Shown piece after piece: positions 1 through 5,092 of a stretch of DNA of 6,203 nt. The stretch spans positions 1-6,203 of the forward strand of contig WTHL01000037.1 of the NCBI GenBank assembly GCA_011523155.1, given 5' to 3'. Below the pieces are notes generated by a model. The model saw nothing but the letters and a program-made list of their open reading frames with translations, ran no database searches and had not been told where the DNA came from. The translations under genes were made by a program, and so were the position numbers. Each line of letters begins with the position of its first letter. Positions within the stretch are counted from its first letter, which is position 1. Origin of the DNA: Synechococcus sp. PL34863bin_39 (lineage in GTDB: Bacteria > Cyanobacteriota > Cyanobacteriia > PCC-6307 > Cyanobiaceae).

Positions 1-528
1 CGCCAGGTGATCACCTGGATGAAGACTCCGATCAGCTCCGATCAGCTTCTGGCCATCCAGCAACCCATCGCCAGACGACTCCTGCCGGATGCCGGCGCCA
101 ACCCTGGTGCTGAAGACCTCATCGCCTGCTGTCAGCACTTGGGGGTGCCGATGGCCCTCGTCACGAGCAGCTCAGCTGATTCCGTCGAGCTCAAGATCAG
201 CAATCATCCCTGGATTCGGCAGATCGGCACCCGTGTGCTCGGCAGTGACCCTGATCTGAAGGCAGGCAAACCGGCACCGGATCCCTTTCTGCTCGCCGCG
301 CAACGGCTGGGGGTGGCAGCCCATGCATGCTGGGCATTTGAAGACTCTGTGGCGGGGAGCCATGCAGCCATTGCGGCTGGATGCCAGGTCTGGGTTCTCG
401 ATCCAGATTCACGCACGTCGGCGCGCCTCGGTTCAGCAGAAGCGGACGCCTGGACCCGCATCAACAGTCTTCACGATGCTGTAGACCCCCTGAGGGCCTG
501 CAACCAGAAACTCAGTACAGACGACTGA
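1..528 (+). CDS. HAD superfamily phosphatase, C-terminal part (5' end outside window)
   Basis: This is the last 175 codons of a haloacid-dehalogenase-type hydrolase, probably a subfamily I sugar- or glycolate-phosphate phosphatase or phosphomutase relative. The frame is open from base 1. A GTG lies at 7, but the nucleophile motif (DxDGT/V) that starts the family is absent, so the true start is upstream. What is seen: the end of a helical cap region, then motif II (VTSSS, about bases 157-171), motif III with the conserved Lys (GKPAPDPF, about 265-288) and motif IV (FEDS, about 337-348), where the acidic pair would bind Mg2+. A Gly/Ala-rich segment and the strand VWVLD follow. A full family member is usually 220-250 residues, so about a third is missing. 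It converges on sds and overlaps its 3' end by 17 nt. The substrate cannot be told from these motifs; the family assignment is firm. Confidence 0.9.
   Translation, partial: RQVITWMKTPISSDQLLAIQQPIARRLLPDAGANPGAEDLIACCQHLGVPMALVTSSSADSVELKISNHPWIRQIGTRVLGSDPDLKAGKPAPDPFLLAAQRLGVAAHACWAFEDSVAGSHAAIAAGCQVWVLDPDSRTSARLGSAEADAWTRINSLHDAVDPLRACNQKLSTDD
3..18. repeat. Perfect 16-bp palindrome inside the HAD gene
   Basis: CCAGGTGATCACCTGG equals its own reverse complement over all 16 bases. It lies inside the coding frame of the HAD gene. It could form a cruciform or an RNA stem only with strain, because there is no loop, and it could equally be a dimeric protein site or chance. The window edge prevents checking its left flank. 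Confidence 0.9.
26..47. repeat. Tandem 10-bp direct repeat
   Basis: CTCCGATCAG occurs at 26-35 and again directly at 36-45, followed by CT, which begins a third copy. The unit is not a multiple of three, so the copies are read in different frames and the encoded protein (TPISSDQLL) is not repetitive. The frame stays open through it. Confidence 0.9.
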
Positions 529-1483
529 GCACGAACTCAGGCAGATCCAGTAGAGCGCGTCGGGCAGGGGACTCGGGCAACCAATCGAGTGATTCGCGCG
601 CTTCGCGTGCAAAGGTTTCGGCCAGACCACGGCTGCGCTGAATGGCGTCGGAGGCCCTGACCAGATCAAGGGCCTGCTCAAGGTCGCCCTCCTGATTGAA
701 CTCTCTCTCGATCAACGAACCGAGAGCGGGCTTTTCCTCAAGGGCATACAGGGCAGGGGCCGTGAGATAACCGCTGGCGAGGTCACTGGCGGCGGGCTTG
801 CCCAGCTGCTGATCGCTGCCGGTGAAATCGAGGATGTCATCAACAACCTGGAATGCAAGACCGAGCTGGCGTCCGAACCGATACAGCGCATCGAGACGCT
901 CGGGTGACTGCTCGCTGAGTACACCGGCAGCACGGGCACTGTTGGCGATCAACGAAGCGGTCTTGCAGTAGCTCTTCTCGAGGTAGGTCTCGAACGACTG
1001 ACCCGTGTCGTAGCGGAACAGGCCCTGTTTCACCTCACCATCGGCAAGATCCATGATCACGCGACTGAGCAGCTTGACCACCTCGAGATCATCGAGATTG
1101 GCAAGGTGCCAACTGGCTTGCGCGAAAAGGAAATCACCGGCAAGGACAGCGACGCGGTGATTGAACCGGCTATGCACAGTGGCCACACCGCGTCTGGTGG
1201 CGGCCTCATCGACCACATCGTCGTGAACCAGCGAGGCCGTGTGGATCATCTCGGTGATCTCGGCCAGGCGACGGTGCCTCGCGGTGAGATCGCCCGTTGG
1301 GGACAGGGCCCGTGACACCAGCAGAACAATGCCAGGGCGGATGTTCTTTCCTCCGGCGCTGAACAGATGCTCTGCAGCGGCCTGAAGAATCGGATGGCCG
1401 GCACCAATGAGACTGCGCAGATCACTGAGCAGAATTTCGAGATCATGCTCGACCGGCTGCAACAGCTCAGTGACTGTGGTCAT
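512..1483 (-). CDS. sds: Solanesyl diphosphate synthase (trans-polyprenyl diphosphate synthase)
   Basis: This enzyme extends a short allylic diphosphate with isopentenyl diphosphate units to make the long side chain of plastoquinone-9; it is soluble or membrane-associated. The 323 residues match the family length. Seen: GKNIRP near 45-50 (substrate-binding Lys/Arg), the first Asp-rich motif DDVVD at 88-92, KTA at 174-176, the second Asp-rich motif DDILD at 215-219, and GKPAASDL at 228-235. An all-helical isoprenyl synthase fold is expected. The ATG at 1483 was chosen because GAGGGG lies just upstream and MTTVTELL is a natural N-terminus. The frame stays open to 1546, but that would run into murI. 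It is the last gene of the minus-strand cluster, 40 nt after murI, and its stop lies inside the convergent HAD gene. Chain length (C45 against C40 or C50) is inferred from the cyanobacterial context, not read from residues. Confidence 0.93.
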   Translation of the reverse strand: MTTVTELLQPVEHDLEILLSDLRSLIGAGHPILQAAAEHLFSAGGKNIRPGIVLLVSRALSPTGDLTARHRRLAEITEMIHTASLVHDDVVDEAATRRGVATVHSRFNHRVAVLAGDFLFAQASWHLANLDDLEVVKLLSRVIMDLADGEVKQGLFRYDTGQSFETYLEKSYCKTASLIANSARAAGVLSEQSPERLDALYRFGRQLGLAFQVVDDILDFTGSDQQLGKPAASDLASGYLTAPALYALEEKPALGSLIEREFNQEGDLEQALDLVRASDAIQRSRGLAETFAREARESLDWLPESPARRALLDLPEFVLSRLY

Positions 1484-1487
1484 GGAT

Positions 1488-1493
1488 CCCCTC
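1488..1493 (-). promoter_or_regulatory. Shine-Dalgarno sequence of sds
   Basis: On the minus strand GAGGGG stands 4 nt before the ATG at 1483 (GAGG alone is at 6 nt). It supports the 323-residue start over the 21-codon longer open frame. Confidence 0.65.
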
Positions 1494-1523
1494 GGTGAGC
1501 AGATCCTAGAAGGCGCAGCCCTC

Positions 1524-2315
1524 TCACCGCAGGTTGATGGCCTCAACGCTGGGTCGGATCCCCAGCCAGGGCGTAGCTCGCCTGGCGAAGCCTTCAGGGT
1601 CTGCGGTCACGCAAAGACGGGTACCATCCAGGGTGAGTGGGTGATCCAGCTGCTGAATGCCAGGAGGCCCCAGCAGGGCATCCAGCTGACGGGCCACACC
1701 AACGGACGGGTCAATCAGACGGACGTCAGGAGGAAGAAGGCTGCGAAGAAGGGGCTCCAGCAGGGGATAGTGCGTGCAACCCAAAATCACGGCCTCCACC
1801 GAAGCCTCAAGCAGGGGAGCCAGATATTGCATAGCTTCCCGGCGGAGCTCATCGCTGAACAGATCGCCGTGCTCGATCAGGGGCACAAAGCGTGGACAAG
1901 CCTGCTGCACCACGAGCGTTCCAGGTTTGAGGGCCTCGATGCTGGCCCGATAGGCACCGGAGGCCACCGTGGCAGGGGTGGCCAACACGCCGACCCGTGA
2001 CTCCCGCACCATGGCCGCTGCAGCACCGATCAATCCCACCACCGGGACTCCGGCCTGACCTTCGGCCACATCCCGGGCCAGGGCATTCGTGGTGTTGCAG
2101 GCCATCACGACCGTTGACACCTGCTGGCAACGCAACCAGGCCACCACCTCAGCCGCGATGGAACGGATCTCTGCCGGAGAACGACTGCCATAGGGGACAC
2201 GGGCGGTGTCACCGAGATAGACGATGGGAACGGAGCCGTGGCGGCGCAGGATGCTGCGAAGCACCGTGAGTCCTCCAAGACCGCTGTCGAAGAGACCGAG
2301 ACAGACCCTGTTCAC
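1524..2315 (-). CDS. murI: Glutamate racemase
   Basis: MurI interconverts L- and D-glutamate in the cytoplasm, supplying D-Glu for the UDP-MurNAc stem peptide; it needs no cofactor and uses two cysteines as acid/base pair. At 263 residues it is of usual length. Seen: FDSGLGGLTVL at 9-19 (conserved Asp/Ser), YLGDTARVPYG at 33-43, the first catalytic Cys in MACNTTNA (Cys73), IEHG at 147-150, and the second in GCTHYPLL (Cys180). Both cysteines and the flanking Asn-Thr and Thr-His are intact, so it should be active. The start is a GTG whose bases overlap the TGA of the upstream amidase gene in GTGA, and a GAGGT stands 5 nt before it, so translational coupling is likely. Two enzymes of peptidoglycan metabolism are therefore directly adjacent. 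Confidence 0.96.
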   Translation of the reverse strand: MNRVCLGLFDSGLGGLTVLRSILRRHGSVPIVYLGDTARVPYGSRSPAEIRSIAAEVVAWLRCQQVSTVVMACNTTNALARDVAEGQAGVPVVGLIGAAAAMVRESRVGVLATPATVASGAYRASIEALKPGTLVVQQACPRFVPLIEHGDLFSDELRREAMQYLAPLLEASVEAVILGCTHYPLLEPLLRSLLPPDVRLIDPSVGVARQLDALLGPPGIQQLDHPLTLDGTRLCVTADPEGFARRATPWLGIRPSVEAINLR

Positions 2316-3403
2316 CGCAGACCTCGCAGATACTGAAGAACACCTGTGGCGATGGCGAGCGAAAGGCGTCTGCGGTGCCCCTGCTCCGCGAGTCTTGGAC
2401 CATCCAGACGGCCTGTCACGAAGCCCATCTCCACGAGGGCTGAGGGCATGGTTGTGCGACGGATCACAAAGAAGCGACCCCGTCTCACGCCCCGGTTCGG
2501 ACTACCTGGTGACACATTGAGCACCTGCTGCTGGACATGGGCCGCCAGGCGTGCGGAGCGCGGATCGGAGTAGTAAAAGGTTTCGATGCCATTCACCTCA
2601 GGGCGGCGCATGCTGATGGCATTGGCATGAATGCTCAGGAAGGCGTCCGCTCCGACGCGATTGGCGAGGGCGACCCGCGGCGGCAGGTCGACATCCACTT
2701 CCGAGCGACGGGTCAACACCACCTGGACACCCTTGGCTTCCAGCAATTTGGCCACCTGCCTGGACACATCCAGAACGACGTCGGTCTCGCGCAGTCCACG
2801 GATGCCGATGGCACCAGGGTCAGGACCGCCATGGCCAGGATCGATCACGACCCGGTACCGGCCCCTGGGGACATCAGGAAGCCCGGATGGATCCACCGGG
2901 GTGGTGGAGGGCGTGATGCTGATCCCTCCCGACCAGGGACGGCTTCGTGCCGCAAGATTCCCTTCGCCGATCGGCCGCAACCCACGCGTTGGCAGCCCCT
3001 CCATCGTCATCGACCAGCGATCCACAGCCGTGCCGACCAGCTTGAGGTTGCCGGGATCCAGCTCGACACCTGGGCGGAACTCGATCACAAGTCGCGTAGC
3101 CCCCGGATTGGGCTTCCCCAGACGAATTTCCTTGATCGGGCCCGAGCCGGGCAGGGATCTTGGGGTTCGCAACTCTCCTGGAAAGTCAATCCAGACCCGG
3201 GGGCCCTTGCGGGCATCGCCTGCCTCAAAAAATGCTTCGAGACGGGCACCTGTGGCCGTCCGCAGCTTGAGAACGCCCTCAGACGTGATTCCCCAGGCTG
3301 CCAACGCACTGGCGGCACGCGCCATCGGTGCTGAAACCACCGCATGGAGCTGAAGCAACGCCGCGGCCAGGAGAGCAACGCGACGGGACTGCGCCGAAGC
3401 CAT
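2312..3403 (-). CDS. N-acetylmuramoyl-L-alanine amidase, AMIN + amidase_3, exported
   Basis: This is a zinc hydrolase of the periplasm that cuts the amide bond between MurNAc and L-Ala of peptidoglycan, as in septum splitting or wall turnover. Residues 1-30 form a signal peptide: Arg at 7-8, an Ala/Leu-rich core, and likely cleavage near 25-31. An AMIN-like beta domain, which targets amidases to wall or septum, spans about 36-135 (WIDFPG, KEIRLG, TRLVIEF). A Pro/Ser/Thr-rich linker covers about 150-178, and amidase_3 runs from 183 to the end. Zinc ligands are His191 (DPGHGG), Glu206 (LRE) and His259 (SIHAN); the catalytic Glu is 325 (VEMGF). All are present. At 363 residues it has one AMIN domain, against two in many cyanobacterial AmiC proteins. 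It starts 5 nt after the stop of the Nit1-type gene and overlaps murI by 4 nt. No clear Shine-Dalgarno is seen, so coupling to the gene before is plausible. Its relation to AmiC of filamentous cyanobacteria is inferred. Confidence 0.94.
   Translation of the reverse strand: MASAQSRRVALLAAALLQLHAVVSAPMARAASALAAWGITSEGVLKLRTATGARLEAFFEAGDARKGPRVWIDFPGELRTPRSLPGSGPIKEIRLGKPNPGATRLVIEFRPGVELDPGNLKLVGTAVDRWSMTMEGLPTRGLRPIGEGNLAARSRPWSGGISITPSTTPVDPSGLPDVPRGRYRVVIDPGHGGPDPGAIGIRGLRETDVVLDVSRQVAKLLEAKGVQVVLTRRSEVDVDLPPRVALANRVGADAFLSIHANAISMRRPEVNGIETFYYSDPRSARLAAHVQQQVLNVSPGSPNRGVRRGRFFVIRRTTMPSALVEMGFVTGRLDGPRLAEQGHRRRLSLAIATGVLQYLRGLR
2321..2325 (-). promoter_or_regulatory. Shine-Dalgarno sequence of murI
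   Basis: GAGGT on the minus strand, inside the last codons of the amidase gene and 5 nt before the GTG, decides the GTG start of murI at 2315. Confidence 0.65.
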
Positions 3404-3408
3404 GGGGC

Positions 3409-4230
3409 TCAGAACAGGGCCGGCTGACGGTGCTGCAGGCTGGGCATCTGCCCGCGGATGCGCTGCAGATGGTTGGTGTTCACCGGTGCAATCGCGGCAC
3501 CTGGAACAACACCGGCATCAGCCATCACCGTGCCCCATGGATCGATGACCATGGCGTGACCATGGGTCTGACGACGGCCGTCATGCACACCGGTCTGTGC
3601 AGGGGCGATGACATAGGCAGTGTTCTCGATCGCACGGGCCTGAAGAAGCACTTGCCAGTGGTCCTTGCCTGTGTAGGCGGTGAATGCGGCAGGAATCATC
3701 AACACCTCAGCTCCAGCACCAACCAGATGGCGGTAGAGCTCAGGGAAGCGCACGTCGTAGCAAATGGACAGTCCCAGCTTGCCCAGTCCAGGAATGTCGA
3801 CCACTGGAGGACATTCGCGGCCGGGGGTCACGGTGGTGGATTCCCGGTAAGGAATGCCATCGGGAAGGTCCACATCGAAGAGGTGGATCTTGTCGTACCG
3901 GGCCATGAGCTGCCCATCCCGACCCACCAGCTCGGCACGGTTGAAGGTGTTGAGCCCGTCACCGGAGGGGACTGGAAAGCCCCCACCAAGGATCACAACC
4001 TGGTAGCGCCGGGCCATCGTGACCAGGAAACGGCTGCAGGACTCAGCGAGGGCGGGAGCCTGCTCCAGACGTGTTGCGTCATCGCCCATGAAGGCGAAAT
4101 TTTCCGGGAGGCCAACCAGATCAGCCCCCCGTCGTGCTGCCAGCTCGATCTGCTCTTCCGCTGCAGCGAAATTGCTCTCAGGGTCCGATGTGCTGGTGAG
4201 TTGCACGGCGGCGGCCAGAAAGTCGCTCAC
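3409..4230 (-). CDS. Nitrilase-superfamily amidase, Nit1 type (probable deaminated glutathione amidase)
   Basis: This is a carbon-nitrogen hydrolase with the Glu-Lys-Cys triad: Glu43 (GLPENF), Lys114 (YDKIHLFD) and Cys157 (SICYDVRFPELYR). At 273 residues it is one full alpha-beta-beta-alpha domain. The HWQVLLQARAIENTAYV segment, HGHAMVIDPWGTV near 223-235 and the tail LQHRQPALF closely resemble Nit1 proteins as I recall them. Nit1 removes the amide from deaminated glutathione, a side product of transaminases, giving alpha-ketoglutarate and cysteinylglycine. That would fit a glutathione-rich phototroph, but omega-amidase (Nit2) or another small amide is not excluded. The start is a GTG: an in-frame TAG lies about 8 codons upstream and no ATG occurs before residue 48. 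No Shine-Dalgarno is seen; a short hairpin ends about 5 nt before the GTG. It follows the comB-like gene by 33 nt and precedes the cell-wall amidase by 5 nt. Confidence 0.9.
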   Translation of the reverse strand: MSDFLAAAVQLTSTSDPESNFAAAEEQIELAARRGADLVGLPENFAFMGDDATRLEQAPALAESCSRFLVTMARRYQVVILGGGFPVPSGDGLNTFNRAELVGRDGQLMARYDKIHLFDVDLPDGIPYRESTTVTPGRECPPVVDIPGLGKLGLSICYDVRFPELYRHLVGAGAEVLMIPAAFTAYTGKDHWQVLLQARAIENTAYVIAPAQTGVHDGRRQTHGHAMVIDPWGTVMADAGVVPGAAIAPVNTNHLQRIRGQMPSLQHRQPALF

Positions 4231-4235
4231 AGGGT

Positions 4236-4247
4236 GTCCGAAAGGAC
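4236..4247 (-). other. Short hairpin just before the Nit1-type gene start
   Basis: On the minus strand GTCC-TTTC-GGAC forms a perfect 4-bp stem with a 4-nt loop, ending 5 nt before the GTG at 4230, where a Shine-Dalgarno would be expected. There is no following T-run, so it is not a terminator. It may affect ribosome access or be chance. Confidence 0.45.
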
Positions 4248-4263
4248 TTGAACTCTAGGTGGG

Positions 4264-5028
4264 TTACGCAGCGGTTTCGCTGTTCCCAACAGCTCGCAAC
4301 ACCCCGCGTTCCACCTGGGTTGGAACAACGCTCAACACATCGAGACCGGCGCAGCAACGGAAATCGGCATCGTGGTTCCCGATGCGTTGCAAACGCTGGC
4401 CATGGGTGGCCATCCGTAGACAGGCTTCCGGATCGGCTTTCCAGCGTTCCCACAGCACCAGCGCCGCCTGCATCTCATCGTTGGCGATCACGGCACCTTG
4501 ATCGAGCAGAAGGGCAGCCAACGCTCCGGCGGCCAGGGAGTCCTCCAGGGAATAGGCCCCTTCCCATCCGCTGCCAACAATCCAGAGGCGTTCCGGTTGC
4601 TGATGCATCAGCCGATCGGCCACGGCCCGTCGGTTCGGGAGTGCAGCGGTGTAGACACTCGCGATGTCACGCACTTTCTGAAGCGAGCGGGTGCCGTTCG
4701 TGGTGCTCATGAACAAACGCTGACCTTTGACGACCTCGGGGGTCACCGCGACAGGCGAGTTACCGAGATCGAAGCCATCGAGCGTCTTGCCACCGCGCTC
4801 CCCGACAAGGAGCCGGGAGGACTCGGGCCACTGATCGGCACAGGCCCGGAGTTCGTCGAGATCACTGAACGTCTGCACCGCTTCAGCACCGTTCTGCAGT
4901 GCCCAGGCGATCGTGGTGGTGGCACGCAGAACGTCAATCACCACTGCGGCGTCGGCCTTGCTGTCGGCACGCACCGATGGGTCGCAATCGGGCACATCAG
5001 CGGCGACATGGAAATAGCTGAGCTGCAT
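4264..5028 (-). CDS. comB: ComB-like 2-phosphosulfolactate phosphatase family protein
   Basis: This belongs to the ComB family, which in methanogens removes phosphate from 2-phosphosulfolactate during coenzyme M synthesis, with Mg2+, in the cytoplasm. Seen in 254 residues: [11 protein letters not shown] at 29-39, [17 protein letters not shown] at 76-92, [10 protein letters not shown] at 107-116 and [12 protein letters not shown] at 152-163; the conserved acidic and Ser/Thr-Asn-Gly-Thr segments are intact. Cyanobacteria carry the family widely but are not known to make coenzyme M, so the true substrate is unclear. The ATG at 5028 was chosen (MQLSYFHV); a GTG two codons earlier at 5034 is also open, and neither has a clear Shine-Dalgarno. 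It is the first gene of the minus-strand cluster, divergent from ubiD. It ends in TAA, the only complete gene of the cluster not ending in TGA. The family call is firm; the reaction is not. Confidence 0.88.
   Translation of the reverse strand: MQLSYFHVAADVPDCDPSVRADSKADAAVVIDVLRATTTIAWALQNGAEAVQTFSDLDELRACADQWPESSRLLVGERGGKTLDGFDLGNSPVAVTPEVVKGQRLFMSTTNGTRSLQKVRDIASVYTAALPNRRAVADRLMHQQPERLWIVGSGWEGAYSLEDSLAAGALAALLLDQGAVIANDEMQAALVLWERWKADPEACLRMATHGQRLQRIGNHDADFRCCAGLDVLSVVPTQVERGVLRAVGNSETAA
4268..4293 (-). other. Two mutually exclusive hairpins at the 3' end of the comB-like gene
   Basis: On the minus strand GCTGTT and AACAGC (4279-4293) pair as 6 bp around a GGG loop. The same central segment, as CAGCG, can instead pair with CGCTG (4269-4282) as 5 bp around AAAC. 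The two cannot form together. They end just before the TAA stop. The geometry is seen; any regulatory role is inference, and no T-run follows. Confidence 0.4.
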
Positions 5029-5092
5029 GGCCACGCTGGATCAACGGAGTGCGTCACAGTACCGAGACCATCTGATTGGATTCGCCGCTTCC
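5029..5092. promoter_or_regulatory. Divergent spacer between comB and ubiD
   Basis: These 64 nt are the only place for a promoter of the five-gene minus-strand cluster if ubiD starts at 5093. I see no convincing -35/-10 pair on either strand. The best weak -10 candidates are TACTGT on the minus strand (about 5055-5060) and TCTGAT on the plus strand (5071-5076). No clear operator or inverted repeat is seen. The location is inferred from gene layout, not from a motif. Confidence 0.35.

Noticed and set aside
7..9. GTG at base 7 as the true start of the HAD gene
   Set aside because: The protein would lack the nucleophilic Asp motif, and the frame remains open to the window edge.
480..512. Possible terminator after sds (CCCCTGAGGG)
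   Set aside because: The stem is short with almost no loop, and no T-run follows on either strand.
1484..1546. 21-codon N-terminal extension of sds
   Set aside because: It would overlap murI, its residues (Cys, Arg, Pro, Ser) do not look like the family, and a Shine-Dalgarno supports the internal ATG at 1483.
2537..3353. Two long plus-strand open frames (265 and 240 codons)
   Set aside because: Both are antisense to the amidase gene, whose signal peptide, AMIN domain and zinc residues are clear; the plus-strand translations are low-complexity.
3328..4251. 307-codon plus-strand open frame
   Set aside because: It is antisense to the Nit1-type gene, which has an intact catalytic triad; no domain is recognised in the plus-strand product.
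4231..4257. tRNA 3'-end-like sequence on the minus strand (GTTCAAGTC followed by CGGACACC)
   Set aside because: It resembles a T-loop and acceptor end, but the T-stem has mismatches, and upstream there is comB coding sequence with no anticodon or D arm in register. At most it is a remnant, and I cannot support even that.
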